Shown: positions 6,521-15,914, counted from the stretch's first letter. The stretch: 37,282 nt of DNA from Gammaproteobacteria bacterium (GCA_018672815.1 JABHDX010000029.1:1-37282), one strand, 5' to 3'. A program made the numbers and translations. The notes: generated from the letters alone by a model not told the origin.

Positions 6521-8101
6521 ATGAGTTATCTAGTATTAGCAAGAAAATGGAGGCCTAAATTCTTCTCAGAAGTATCGGGGCAAGATCACGTGGTAAAACC
6601 ACTTCAAAACTCTCTCAATAAAGACAAAGTACATCATGCATTTTTATTCACAGGCACCAGAGGAGTAGGTAAAACAACAATCGCAAGACTTCTTGCTAAG
6701 GCTTTGAATTGCGAAGAAGGTGTTTCTTCTGAACCTTGTGGTAAGTGCCAACCTTGCTTATCTATAGATGATGGTAACTTTATTGATTTGATCGAAGTAG
6801 ACGCAGCATCACAAAGAGGTATTGATGACACCAGAGAGCTATTGGAGAATAGTCAATATACGCCATCAACAGGTAGGTATAAAGTCTATTTAATTGATGA
6901 AGTACATCAGTTAACCAAAGAAGCATTCAATGCACTTCTTAAGACTTTAGAGGAACCACCACCGCATATGAAATTTCTTCTGGCAACCACAGAAAGTGAA
7001 AAAATACCGATCACTGTTTTATCCAGATGCTTAAAATTTAATCTTAAGAAAATTTCTGAAAATACAATTCAGAAACGAATGGTTGATATATGTAAAAAAG
7101 AGAAAATTAAATACGAAGACAATGCTTTGAATTTGATTAGCCAAGCATCGGATGGAAGTATGAGAGATGGATTGAGTCTTCTAGACCAAGCCCTAGCGTA
7201 TGGTGATTATAATTTAACAACAGAGCAGATAGAAAGTATGCTTGGTACGATTGATATCAATTATACGATTAATCTTTTAATTGCAGTTTTTAATCAAGAC
7301 AAAGAGCAACTGCATCTAGCTCTAGAAGAAGTCGACAAGCTCTATCCAGATTACTCATCAATATTGAATTCAATTGCTTCTTTATTGCAAGAAATCGCTT
7401 TTAAACAAGTGACAGATAAAAATGATACAACATTTAATGTTGATGTCATCGATTCAATTGCTAATAATCAGGATCAGGATTTAATTCAATTATTGTATCA
7501 AATAGCAATTACATCAAAAAGAGATATGGAAATTGCACCAAGCATGAAAGAAGGTTTTAGAATGTCTATTCTACGTATGTTTTCATTTACGTTAAATGAA
7601 GAAAATAGTTCCAGTGAAACTATAGAAAAAAAAACAATCAAAATAAATAAACCAGATACTTCTAAAGTCATACAAACCAAAACGACCATCAATAAGGATG
7701 ATGAAATGTTATCCAATAATGTCGTAAATAAAATGAATAGAAAGAATTGGCCCAACCGAGTCAATGAAATGCAAATCAATGGAACTGTAAAGCAATTAGC
7801 CTCTCATTGTAGTTTTGAGAGCCTTGTGAATGATAATCTAATACTAACAATCGACAATGATTATGAACATCATTTATCAACAAATAGAGTTAATGCTTTA
7901 AAAGATTTCTTAGTTTTAAATTACGATTATATAAAAAGTGTCAATATCAGTCTAAAGAACAACGACGGATCAACCTTAGCAAAAAAAAGAAGTGCGGCTA
8001 ATGAAGCACAAAAAATAATGAACGAGTCAAGGGTTAAAACAGATCCAAATCTACAACAATATATGGAGTTATTTGATGCAACCATAGATGATGAGTCATG
8101 A
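6521..8101 (+). CDS. dnaX: DNA polymerase III subunit tau (clamp loader)
   Basis: This is the ATPase of the replication clamp loader, which loads the beta clamp; its tau C-terminus links the polymerase to the helicase. It has 526 residues: Walker A GTRGVGKT (45-52), zinc cysteines 64, 73, 76 and 79, Walker B LIDEVH (124-129) and the SRC arginine finger (168-170). The lid and collar domains extend to about 370. A run of nine A residues (7626-7634) begins at codon 369, right after the collar domain. A slip there ends translation within 3 to 5 codons and would give a gamma-like short form. The recR ATG overlaps the stop by 4 bp; the usual ybaB gene between them is absent. The start has no clear ribosome site. 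Confidence 0.97.
   Translation: MSYLVLARKWRPKFFSEVSGQDHVVKPLQNSLNKDKVHHAFLFTGTRGVGKTTIARLLAKALNCEEGVSSEPCGKCQPCLSIDDGNFIDLIEVDAASQRGIDDTRELLENSQYTPSTGRYKVYLIDEVHQLTKEAFNALLKTLEEPPPHMKFLLATTESEKIPITVLSRCLKFNLKKISENTIQKRMVDICKKEKIKYEDNALNLISQASDGSMRDGLSLLDQALAYGDYNLTTEQIESMLGTIDINYTINLLIAVFNQDKEQLHLALEEVDKLYPDYSSILNSIASLLQEIAFKQVTDKNDTTFNVDVIDSIANNQDQDLIQLLYQIAITSKRDMEIAPSMKEGFRMSILRMFSFTLNEENSSSETIEKKTIKINKPDTSKVIQTKTTINKDDEMLSNNVVNKMNRKNWPNRVNEMQINGTVKQLASHCSFESLVNDNLILTIDNDYEHHLSTNRVNALKDFLVLNYDYIKSVNISLKNNDGSTLAKKRSAANEAQKIMNESRVKTDPNLQQYMELFDATIDDES
7625..7654 (+). promoter_or_regulatory. Putative dnaX programmed slippage site (A9)
   Basis: Nine consecutive A residues (7626-7634) are read as GAA AAA AAA ACA. 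A -1 shift gives Asn-Asn-Gln-Asn-Lys then TAA (about 376 residues in all); a +1 shift gives Gln-Ser-Lys then TAA (about 374 residues). Both short products would end after domain III, as the gamma subunit does. Transcriptional slippage on an A9 run is the known route in Thermus thermophilus; E. coli uses ribosomal frameshifting. No downstream hairpin was identified. Confidence 0.45.
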
Positions 8102-8700
8102 AAAAATTTAGCCCTATACTTCAAGATTTAATAGATGCATTTAAACAATTGCCTGGTATTGGTATAAAAAGTGCACAACGAATTGTTTTTTATTTGTTAA
8201 AAAATAATGATGATAAGTCTCAATTTATAGCCAATACTCTGACTGCATCTTTAGAATCTATTAAAGAATGTTCTAAATGTAGAATGTATACAGATGCAGA
8301 AGTATGTGAGATATGTTTGGATGAAAAACGAAATAATAAAGTTTTATGCATAATAGAATCGCCAGCAGACTTATTAGCTATTGAGAACACTCAACAATTT
8401 AATGGCAAGTATTTTGTTCTTATGGGGCAGTTATCACCAATCGATGGAATTGGTCCAGATGAGTTAAAAATAAATAAATTAACAGAGTTAATTATTAATA
8501 ACTCGATAGAGGAAGTTATATTAGCTAGTAGTCCAACTGTTGAAGGGGAGGCAACAGCAAACTATATAGCTTCGATTGCAGAAAATAATAATATTAAAGC
8601 CTCGCGTATCGCCTATGGTGTTCCTGTAGGAGGCGAACTTGAATACGTTGATTCCAATACATTAATACAAGCGATTAATAATAGAAATATTATTGATTAA
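8098..8700 (+). CDS. recR: Recombination protein RecR
   Basis: RecR acts with RecO and RecF to load RecA at gapped DNA. The 200-residue protein has the N-terminal helix-hairpin-helix (LPGIGIKSAQR, about 18-28), a four-cysteine zinc finger (Cys58, 61, 70, 73) and a Toprim domain beginning VLCIIESPADLLAIE with the conserved acidic residue near 87. Length matches the family (about 200). Its ATG overlaps the dnaX stop (ATGA), so the two are probably translationally coupled. The stop overlaps the stop of the convergent rsgA by 4 bp (TTAA). Confidence 0.97.
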   Translation: MKKFSPILQDLIDAFKQLPGIGIKSAQRIVFYLLKNNDDKSQFIANTLTASLESIKECSKCRMYTDAEVCEICLDEKRNNKVLCIIESPADLLAIENTQQFNGKYFVLMGQLSPIDGIGPDELKINKLTELIINNSIEEVILASSPTVEGEATANYIASIAENNNIKASRIAYGVPVGGELEYVDSNTLIQAINNRNIID

Positions 8701-9581
8701 TTCTGCCTAAAATCTTCTATAAGTTTTTGATAATTCTGGTATCTCAATAATTCTATTTCATCATTGTCTAAGCTTTCTTTTACAGAGCAATGTGGTTCTG
8801 AGATATGAATACAATCATTGTATTTACATCTTCCTAAATGTATTTTCATTTCTTTAAAGCCATGTTGAATATCCTGAATGTCTTTTATGGCTGGGTGCAA
8901 GTTTTCTACACCAGGTGTATCAATGAGATAACTATTGGTATTGATTTTATACATACTAGTTGTGGTGGTAGTGTGTCTTCCTTTATTGCTTTTAGAAGAT
9001 AAAGATTTAGTTTTTAATTGGTGACTACTTAAAAGTAAATTAGTAATTGTAGATTTACCAACACCAGATTGTCCTACCAAAAAAGATGTTTGATTTAACA
9101 ATTGATCAAACAATTCTTTGACATTATTTTCAGTTTTTGCAGAAATATTAATCAACTTATAACCTAGTTTTTGATACGTTAATATCCGTTTATTTGTTAA
9201 CGGATGTAGATCATTTTTATTGTATATAATGGTTGCTTGATTATTCATCAATTCACTGACTAGTAACAATTTATCAAGCAAAAGAAAATTGGGTTCTGGT
9301 TGAGCTGCAATAACGATTAGTAATTGACTGACATTGGTTGCTATGATTTGTTTTCTACCCGTCTTATCAAAACGTTCCACAACATTTATCCTTTCATTGG
9401 GTTGATCAATTAATATTTGTTCGTCCCTGACTTGAGTAGTTTTTATATAATCACCTACATAGACTTTTGTTTTGGAGCTCTTCAGCATGAATTTATGCAT
9501 TTGATTATTAGAGTTAACTAATAAACCATGATTGCCATAAATATTAACAATCCGAGATACTGTTTGTTTAGATTCTTTCAT
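8697..9581 (-). CDS. rsgA: Ribosome small subunit maturation GTPase RsgA
   Basis: RsgA is a circularly permuted GTPase that checks the decoding centre late in 30S assembly. The 294-residue protein starts with an OB-fold (about 10-60). The G motifs come in permuted order: G4 NKND (121-124), G5 ISAK (146-149), G1 GQSGVGKS (170-177) and G3 DTPG (221-224). The C-terminal zinc knuckle has Cys252, Cys257, His259 and Cys265, the exact E. coli spacing. It is shorter than the E. coli protein (350) mainly at the N-terminus. It is divergent from orn, as in many gammaproteobacteria. Confidence 0.97.
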   Translation of the reverse strand: MKESKQTVSRIVNIYGNHGLLVNSNNQMHKFMLKSSKTKVYVGDYIKTTQVRDEQILIDQPNERINVVERFDKTGRKQIIATNVSQLLIVIAAQPEPNFLLLDKLLLVSELMNNQATIIYNKNDLHPLTNKRILTYQKLGYKLINISAKTENNVKELFDQLLNQTSFLVGQSGVGKSTITNLLLSSHQLKTKSLSSKSNKGRHTTTTTSMYKINTNSYLIDTPGVENLHPAIKDIQDIQHGFKEMKIHLGRCKYNDCIHISEPHCSVKESLDNDEIELLRYQNYQKLIEDFRQN

Positions 9582-9629
9582 AGTTAAACTTTTATAATTA
9601 TACCTTTAATACTCTGTTAAAATCTTTTT

Positions 9630-10178
9630 ATGTCTACACATTCAAAAAGACTTATTTGGTTAGATTTAGAAATGACTGGCCTCGATACTTTCAATGACAC
9701 AATAATTGAAATAGCAACTGTTGTGACAGATGGTAATCTTGAGGTTATTGCGGAAGGCCCTAGTCTTGCTATAAATCAAGATGATTCAGTTCTTGATTCT
9801 ATGGATAATTGGAATAAAAAACAACATTCTCAATCAGGGTTACTGGCCAGGGTTAAGAAGTCTAATCTAACAATTGCTGACGCCGAAAAAATGACACTCA
9901 ATTTTTTAAAAAAAATCACTAATAAAGAAGAGTCGCCTATGTGTGGTAATACTATTTGCCAAGATAGGAGATTTTTAGCCAGATTGATGCCTGAATTGGA
10001 ATCGCATTTCAATTATAGAAACTTAGATGTAACTTCAATAAAGATCACCTCTCAATTATGGAATCCTGAAGTTGCTAGGTCACACAGTAAGAATTCAAAT
10101 CATCTAGCAATGGATGATGTTTATGATTCGATACATGAATTAAGACACTATAAGAAACATCTACTGATCGAAAAATAA
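9630..10178 (+). CDS. orn: Oligoribonuclease
   Basis: Orn degrades 2- to 5-nucleotide RNA ends and linear cyclic-di-GMP products to mononucleotides. The 182-residue protein has the full DEDDh exonuclease set: Asp12 and Glu14 (LDLEMTGLD), Asp112 (CQDRRF), His158 and Asp163 (HLAMDDV). Length and spacing match E. coli Orn (181). It is divergent from rsgA across a 48-bp gap, a conserved pairing. No ribosome site is obvious, and an early in-frame ATG supports the chosen start. Confidence 0.97.
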   Translation: MSTHSKRLIWLDLEMTGLDTFNDTIIEIATVVTDGNLEVIAEGPSLAINQDDSVLDSMDNWNKKQHSQSGLLARVKKSNLTIADAEKMTLNFLKKITNKEESPMCGNTICQDRRFLARLMPELESHFNYRNLDVTSIKITSQLWNPEVARSHSKNSNHLAMDDVYDSIHELRHYKKHLLIEK

Positions 10179-10182
10179 ATTA

Positions 10183-10557
10183 TCAGCCAATAAAAAATAA
10201 AGAAACCATAGAAATAAATCCTAGGGTCCAAGCAACAGACCTTAAAGTTCCATGATCATTGATATAGAGCAATACATATAAAAGCCTGCATACAACAAAT
10301 GTTATGGCTAATAGATCAATGATAGATTGGTCATGACCAAGTTGATGAGCAATGACAACTGCTGCAGCAAATGGTGGAAAAGATTCATAACAGTTTTGCT
10401 CAGCATTGTAAGCGTTTAAAGATTTTCCTGATAATTGTGAAACATGATTTCTTGCTAAATTATTATCGTATTTAATCGTAGAATATTTCTTGGAATAACC
10501 AGCTAGAAAAAAAGGAATAAATATGCAAATTATAATGCAAGTGTAGGCAATCGTCAT
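10183..10557 (-). CDS. MAPEG-family membrane protein
   Basis: A 124-residue inner-membrane protein with about four hydrophobic segments. The signature AYNAEQNCYESFPPFAAAVV between the first two segments is that of bacterial MAPEG proteins (relatives of microsomal glutathione S-transferase and FLAP). The C-terminal part RLLYVLLYINDHGTLRSVAW also fits the family. The substrate is unknown; family members conjugate glutathione to hydrophobic electrophiles or reduce lipid peroxides. It converges on orn with a 4-bp gap and is divergent from the DUF1249 gene. Confidence 0.85.
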   Translation of the reverse strand: MTIAYTCIIICIFIPFFLAGYSKKYSTIKYDNNLARNHVSQLSGKSLNAYNAEQNCYESFPPFAAAVVIAHQLGHDQSIIDLLAITFVVCRLLYVLLYINDHGTLRSVAWTLGFISMVSLFFIG

Positions 10558-10622
10558 AGTGTTCTCCCGATGTTATTTTTTTATTTATTTAGTATTATTA
10601 TGTAATATTTGTTAAAAACATT

Positions 10623-11138
10623 GTGATTATTAAAACAAAACAAGTCCAACCTAATACTAACTCAAACCTTGCTGCTAAGGCTAGTGAACTCCATAAACTT
10701 TATGAAACAAACTATAAACTATTCAAGACAACAATTTTAATACCTCTTGATAAATTAAAAATAAAAGATCACCTGGAAGGTAATCAACTAGAACTATTGA
10801 TTTCCAATATAGATCTGCCATCCATAAACCTTATTATTAAGCCATTATCTCGATTCACATTTGAATGTTCTATGAACTATGATGATAGGGTCTGTCATCA
10901 TTCTGCTGTCCATGTTTTTCCATTTACAATAAGTTTTAGAGTGTATAAAGACGCTAGTATTATTGAAGTTCAAATGATTAATGAAAGTAAAAATCATCCT
11001 TCAAAGATACTTAATGAACGACATTATAAACAGACACAAAACGAAACTATCGATAAAAAATATGCAATTAATTCAGTTTTAAATCAATGGTTAAATATGA
11101 TTCAACGTTATCAATCTTTGAAAAATGAAACAAAATAA
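10623..11138 (+). CDS. DUF1249 (YqiB-like) protein
   Basis: A soluble 171-residue protein without signal or membrane segment. The pattern ELHKLYETNYKLF near the N-terminus, FRVYKDASIIEVQ in the middle, and YAINSVLNQWLNMI at the C-terminus matches E. coli YqiB (DUF1249), whose function is unknown. In E. coli yqiB neighbours cpdA and nudF; here those are not present. The predicted start is GTG at 10623. The last 14 bp overlap the downstream MFS gene, implying co-expression. Assignment rests on remembered motif spacing rather than an alignment. Confidence 0.65.
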   Translation: MIIKTKQVQPNTNSNLAAKASELHKLYETNYKLFKTTILIPLDKLKIKDHLEGNQLELLISNIDLPSINLIIKPLSRFTFECSMNYDDRVCHHSAVHVFPFTISFRVYKDASIIEVQMINESKNHPSKILNERHYKQTQNETIDKKYAINSVLNQWLNMIQRYQSLKNETK

Positions 11139-12507
11139 TCCTTTAAATAATGTCACATTTGCGAAACTCTTTACAGCTCAGATAGTAGCTCTTGTTGGAA
11201 CAGGGCTATCAACAATTGGGCTATCCTTACTTGCTTATGATATGTCAGGTAGTAATGCAGGGGCAGTTCTTGGTATTGCCTTAGCGTGCAAAATGATTGC
11301 TTATATATTTTTTTCACCAATAATTGGAGGTTTAGTTCATAGGTTTGCAAGAAAGAAATTCATGATAATTATGGATATCTTTAGAGCTTTAATCGTCTTA
11401 TTGATGCCTTTTGTAAGTGAAATATGGCATATCTATATTTTAATATTCCTATTAAATTTATTTTCAGCAGGATTTAAGCCTGTATTCCAAGCAGTTATTC
11501 CAGACATTCTAGAAGATGAGAAACAATACGGCAAAGCTTTGTCTTATTCGAGACTTGCCTATGATCTAGAAGTTCTTCTTAGTCCTACTCTTGCAGGGAT
11601 AGCGTTATTGTATTTCTCTTTTTCGAGCTTGTTTATTTTAAATTCTTTTGCCTTTGTTGTTTCAGCAATGATTATCGTAATAACCTTAATTCCTAAAACT
11701 AAGACTGTCGAAAGAACTGGTAACTTATGGAATGAAATTACTTTTGGAGTTGTTTCCTACCTCAAAACACCTCGATTAAGATCGTTACTAATATTGTATG
11801 TTGGGATAGCCAGTGCTAGCTCTATGATCATTGTTAATACGGTTATCTATGTAAAAGATTATCTAGGTGGACTCGATAGTACAGTTGCTATATTTTTTGC
11901 ACTATCAGGATCAGGGTCCATGATTGCTGCATTGATTTACCCCAGTCTTTCAATAAAATTAGAGAATAAGACTATTATCCAAGGCGGAGTCTCTATTACA
12001 GCCATGTCTCTTGCCATTATGTCATTAGAACTATCAATGATACCTTCATTGATTTGTTGGTTTTTTACTGGATTGGGCCTTTCATTGTCTCAAATACCAG
12101 CAGGTATAATTGTCAATATGTCTTCTAACCCAAAAGATAGGACAGCTTATTTCTCAGCACAATTTGCTTTATCACACATCTGTTGGTTTTTTGGATATTT
12201 AGCAGCAGGGCAGTTGGCTTTGATTTTCGGATTTAGCTTTACGTCTGCTTTTCTAGCATCCATTATTACTATTTGTTTAATCTATAGTATTTTATTTTGG
12301 CCTAAAGAAGAATCAACCACCCTTAAACATGAACATAAAGAATTAATACATGCACACACTCATTTACATGAGGATGAACATCATAAGCATCATCATGAAT
12401 TTAAAAATGATGACAAAGAACATGAGCATGAACATAAACATTTATTAGTCACTCATAGCCATCCATTTAATATTGATATACACCATCAGAATTGGCCCAA
12501 AGGATAG
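11125..12507 (+). CDS. MFS exporter with histidine-rich C-terminal tail (putative nickel/metal efflux, NreB-like)
   Basis: A 460-residue inner-membrane protein of the EntS/MFS_3 type with about 12 hydrophobic segments up to residue 395. The cytoplasmic tail of about 58 residues holds 19 histidines in HxH and HH clusters (for example EHHKHHH and HEHEHKH) and ends HSHPFNIDIHHQNWP. NreB-type nickel exporters have the same architecture and a similar HPxxxDIHH ending. Such tails bind Ni, Co or Zn. It overlaps the DUF1249 gene by 14 bp and ends 9 bp before the convergent prc gene. The transporter family is firm; metal efflux is inferred from the tail. Confidence 0.8.
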   Translation: MKQNNPLNNVTFAKLFTAQIVALVGTGLSTIGLSLLAYDMSGSNAGAVLGIALACKMIAYIFFSPIIGGLVHRFARKKFMIIMDIFRALIVLLMPFVSEIWHIYILIFLLNLFSAGFKPVFQAVIPDILEDEKQYGKALSYSRLAYDLEVLLSPTLAGIALLYFSFSSLFILNSFAFVVSAMIIVITLIPKTKTVERTGNLWNEITFGVVSYLKTPRLRSLLILYVGIASASSMIIVNTVIYVKDYLGGLDSTVAIFFALSGSGSMIAALIYPSLSIKLENKTIIQGGVSITAMSLAIMSLELSMIPSLICWFFTGLGLSLSQIPAGIIVNMSSNPKDRTAYFSAQFALSHICWFFGYLAAGQLALIFGFSFTSAFLASIITICLIYSILFWPKEESTTLKHEHKELIHAHTHLHEDEHHKHHHEFKNDDKEHEHEHKHLLVTHSHPFNIDIHHQNWPKG

Positions 12508-12516
12508 TATTAACTT

Positions 12517-14607
12517 TCAGTTAGATGCTTTAACGAATAAGTCTTGAGAATCGTTTAGAGAATTTTGATTTAAATAATTAATATAATCGATAATCATATT
12601 ATAAATTTCATTGAGTATTGTTTGATTTCTAAAATCATCGAAAGATTCTTCTTCATAACCCAAGGTATCCAGTCTAATGGCTCTTCTGTCTTTATTATCT
12701 TTAAGTATTTGTTCCCTTGAAGCATTTCTTGTATTGATATTTAAAGACACAATTGAGTTATTTCTTTGTGTAAAAGAACGCTCAATGTCTTCTTTTAAAT
12801 AATCAAGGGGTAGATTATCTTTTGCTCGAGAATTATAACTATTTTCAATATATTGTATTGACTGTCTCAAGGGATTATTACTGCTAAATATTAATGGTTC
12901 AATCTTATCCCAGGGAAGTGCATTCTCTTTGGTTTCCTCGCCTATTAAATTTTCATCGATAAATGATGGTAATAATATATCAGGTTCCACACCTTTATTT
13001 TGTGTGCCTACTCCAGTGACGCGATAGTATTTAGCCACTGTTAATGTTAGTTGTCCAAAGCCTTTTTTTGAGGTAAAACGAGAATATTTATCCAAAGGAT
13101 ATAAACTCTGAACGCTTCCTTTTCCATATGTTTTTTGACCAAGTATTATTCCTCTCGAGTAATCTTGGATTGCACCTGCAAATATTTCTGATGCTGATGC
13201 ACTAAATCGATCAATCAACACGACTAAGGGTCCTTCATAAATAGTTCCTGGAATCGGATCATTAATAATATCAATATTTTCATTAGTGTCTTTCAATTGG
13301 ACCAACGGGCCATCATTTATGAATAATCCTGTTAAAGAAGCGGCTTCGTCTAATAATCCACCTGAATTACCTCTTAAGTCTATAGTCAAAGCATCAATAC
13401 CGATATCAATGAGGTTATTAACTATTTTCTTTACATCAAGTGTTGTGCTCCTATAGTCTTTATCGCCTCGTCTTCTAGCCGTGAAATCTTGATAAAAGCT
13501 AGGAATTTTTATAACGCCAATAGAGTAGGTGCCTTCAGTATTCTCTATGGTCTCAATATAACTTGAAGCTGCTTGTTGTTCTAATTCAACTTCATCACGT
13601 TCTAGAGTTAATAAATATGGGTTTCCATCAGGATTTGAACCAGTGGGAAGTATTTGAAGTGTTATATTTGTATTTTTTGGACCTCTGATAAGCTTTACAA
13701 CTTCATCTAACTCCCAGCCTATAACATCGATAAGATTATTATTTTCATCGTCTAGGATACCGATTATTTTATCCAAAGGTTTTAGTTCTCCATTTTTAGA
13801 AGCGGGGCTTCCTGGAATGATTGCTTGAACCTGAACATAATCTTCGTTGAGTTCCAAACTAGCTCCTATACCTTGATATGAGAGTGTTGTTTGAATTTCA
13901 TATTCTTCAGCTCGGTTTGGATTAAGGTAATTTGAATGCGGGTCTAAAAAATGGACATAAGAGTTTAAAAATATATCAAGAACATCGTCGCTATCGTAAT
14001 CATTGATTCGACTGAGGTACTTTAAATATCGTTTGTTTAGTGTTTTCTTAGCTTTTTCAATTGTTTGACCTGCTAACACGATTGAGAGTAATTCATTTTT
14101 CGTTTTCTTATTCCATGATAGATCTAGTATTGAGTTATCTTTTTCCCATTGTGTGTTTTTTTTACTGAAATCATATTCTTCATTTGCTAAAAAATCGTTA
14201 GTTGATTCTATTGATTGCATGGAATACTCAATGCGTTGTTGAACTCTTAGCCTATAGATTCTAAAAATATCAAATATAGGTTCTAGATTGCCATTTTTTA
14301 AAGCATCATCAATTTTATAACGGTATCTTTGGAAATAATTAATATCAGATTGCACAAAATACATTTTCCGGGAATCCAACGTATTTAAATAGCTTTTAAG
14401 TATCAAATATGAAGTCTCATTAGTAATTTTTTCTTTAGAAAAGTGACCTTGTTCAGATATTGCTGTGATTAACTTTAATAAATGACTGTGCTCAGGATTA
14501 TTACTCAATAACGAAGGAACAGTATTATTTGAGTCATTGGCTAATGTGATTGGAGAAAAAAGCACTACAATCAACACTAAGAGTAATTTAAAGTCATTCA
14601 TTATCAT
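12517..14607 (-). CDS. prc: Tail-specific (C-terminal processing) periplasmic protease
   Basis: Prc cleaves periplasmic proteins with non-polar C-termini, including SsrA-tagged ones, and in E. coli acts with NlpI on murein hydrolase MepS. The 696-residue precursor has a signal peptide (about 1-23), a PDZ domain (about 240-320) and the S41 protease core. The catalytic dyad is Ser471 (FSASASEIFAG) and Lys496 (TYGKGSVQ), 25 residues apart as in E. coli. Met3 is an alternative start. It lies 47 bp after a gene for a lipoprotein at the end of an envelope operon. The tmRNA gene is only 3 kb upstream. Confidence 0.96.
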   Translation of the reverse strand: MIMNDFKLLLVLIVVLFSPITLANDSNNTVPSLLSNNPEHSHLLKLITAISEQGHFSKEKITNETSYLILKSYLNTLDSRKMYFVQSDINYFQRYRYKIDDALKNGNLEPIFDIFRIYRLRVQQRIEYSMQSIESTNDFLANEEYDFSKKNTQWEKDNSILDLSWNKKTKNELLSIVLAGQTIEKAKKTLNKRYLKYLSRINDYDSDDVLDIFLNSYVHFLDPHSNYLNPNRAEEYEIQTTLSYQGIGASLELNEDYVQVQAIIPGSPASKNGELKPLDKIIGILDDENNNLIDVIGWELDEVVKLIRGPKNTNITLQILPTGSNPDGNPYLLTLERDEVELEQQAASSYIETIENTEGTYSIGVIKIPSFYQDFTARRRGDKDYRSTTLDVKKIVNNLIDIGIDALTIDLRGNSGGLLDEAASLTGLFINDGPLVQLKDTNENIDIINDPIPGTIYEGPLVVLIDRFSASASEIFAGAIQDYSRGIILGQKTYGKGSVQSLYPLDKYSRFTSKKGFGQLTLTVAKYYRVTGVGTQNKGVEPDILLPSFIDENLIGEETKENALPWDKIEPLIFSSNNPLRQSIQYIENSYNSRAKDNLPLDYLKEDIERSFTQRNNSIVSLNINTRNASREQILKDNKDRRAIRLDTLGYEEESFDDFRNQTILNEIYNMIIDYINYLNQNSLNDSQDLFVKASN

Positions 14608-14654
14608 ATGTATAGCAATACGTATATTTTTTTGATTATTGTACAGTTTTTTAT

Positions 14655-15305
14655 TTAGTTAAAGAAAGCAAGTATTTGATCAGATAGCCCATCACAAGCA
14701 TTGGACTGTGTTCTTGCTAGTATTGGTATTGGTATTATTACAGCTGGAATGACAGACGTCCCAGTGACACTGGTTGAGACATTTCCTACGGCTACTGCTT
14801 GATTTAAATCCCAAACAGAGGCTTTGTAAGAGGAAGTATCATCCCACCAAGCAAAACCAAAGCAACCCCCGCCACCCGGACCAGCTGCACAAGAAAGAGC
14901 TCCAGAACTTGAATTAGTAGTAGTTTCTCCTGTGATATTAATGATGTATTTTATTTTTAAGTCATCTAGTTTATTTCGAATTATATCTTTGTTTAAAAAC
15001 TTAGGTAATTGTTCAGCATTTTGAGGCGCTGTACTCGGTTCGAACCAGGGGTAGAAATTATCTTTAAATTGATTTGTTGGTATTAAATTAAACTTATTTT
15101 GTTTTCGTTTAAGATTTTTATTTAAGCACTCCATAAAATCATACTCAGTCTTATTACCAGTATGATAACTATCTGAAAGAATCACTATGGATTGTCCTTT
15201 AATCAATTCAAAAGGTAAGTTAACCTCCTCATCGACTCTTGTCGTTGAACAAGAACTAATGAAAAATCCTAGTAATAAAAGCAACCATGTATTAGTTCTT
15301 TTCAT
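14655..15305 (-). CDS. Predicted lipoprotein, unknown family
   Basis: The 216-residue precursor has a lipoprotein signal with lipobox FISSC (Cys19). A glycine-rich segment near residue 150 (CAAGPGGGGCFGFAWWDD) lies between two cysteines and is followed by a beta-rich region and a proline-rich stretch (VIPAVIIPIPILA). The last residues are hydrophobic. No known domain was recognised. The start codon overlaps the stop of the upstream lipoprotein gene (TAATG), so the two are almost surely co-translated and may form a complex. Confidence 0.8.
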   Translation of the reverse strand: MKRTNTWLLLLLGFFISSCSTTRVDEEVNLPFELIKGQSIVILSDSYHTGNKTEYDFMECLNKNLKRKQNKFNLIPTNQFKDNFYPWFEPSTAPQNAEQLPKFLNKDIIRNKLDDLKIKYIINITGETTTNSSSGALSCAAGPGGGGCFGFAWWDDTSSYKASVWDLNQAVAVGNVSTSVTGTSVIPAVIIPIPILARTQSNACDGLSDQILAFFN

Positions 15306-15907
15306 TAATTAATTGTGCCTATTATAAAGTCCATTTCTTTTTCTATTTTAATTGTTAAGTTTGCTCCTGTATCTCGAATGGCTAGATCTATTGCATTAAT
15401 CAATGCCTTATTTTGATTTAGTGAAGCAGTTCCTTGTTCTCCATAGCCAGTTATAACCCATTTTTTTGAATATTCTGTTTTTTCATTTTTTACTTCGATA
15501 GTGTATTTTAACCAGACAGAATAGTTATCATTAGATGCTAAAGAAGGAGTTAGAAACTCAAATTTATCCAATTTTATATTTATTTTGATATATTCACTGT
15601 CATCCAATGATTCGTCCATAGTTTCTATCTGGATTAGTTCACTAAAGAAACTGTTTAAAACTTGATCAAAAAGCTTTTTATGTGAGTCATTGAATTCTAT
15701 TACCCAAGGCGATTCATTTGCTTCAATATTTGTGCTTTTAAATTGGTAGTTAATAATATTTTCATCGTATTTAACTAAGACTTTGGTATCACCTAATTGC
15801 TCTACTAAGGGAGAAGGTATGTTGGTTATTACAATTAGCGATTGTGAACAACCAAAAAGACTTAATAGTATTATACAAAGAGTAATGTGGTTAGAGATTA
15901 TCTTCAT
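15305..15907 (-). CDS. Predicted lipoprotein, unknown family
   Basis: The open frame extends to 15946, but starting at the internal ATG at 15907 gives a clean lipoprotein signal ending in lipobox LFGC, with the cysteine at residue 20. The longer start would add 13 basic residues and overlap the DUF1838 gene. The mature part of about 180 residues looks like an alpha/beta domain. The end ALINAIDLAIRDTGANL recalls periplasmic lipoproteins that assemble at the outer membrane, but no family can be named. It starts 7 bp after the DUF1838 stop and overlaps the next lipoprotein gene by 1 bp. Confidence 0.75.
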   Translation of the reverse strand: MKIISNHITLCIILLSLFGCSQSLIVITNIPSPLVEQLGDTKVLVKYDENIINYQFKSTNIEANESPWVIEFNDSHKKLFDQVLNSFFSELIQIETMDESLDDSEYIKINIKLDKFEFLTPSLASNDNYSVWLKYTIEVKNEKTEYSKKWVITGYGEQGTASLNQNKALINAIDLAIRDTGANLTIKIEKEMDFIIGTIN

Positions 15908-15914
15908 GAGCAAT

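Noticed and set aside
7981..7989. A second A-rich slippery run (A8 G) in dnaX, resembling the E. coli A AAA AAG signal
   Set aside because: It is in a different phase from the E. coli heptamer and lies near the C-terminus, where a short product would not resemble gamma.
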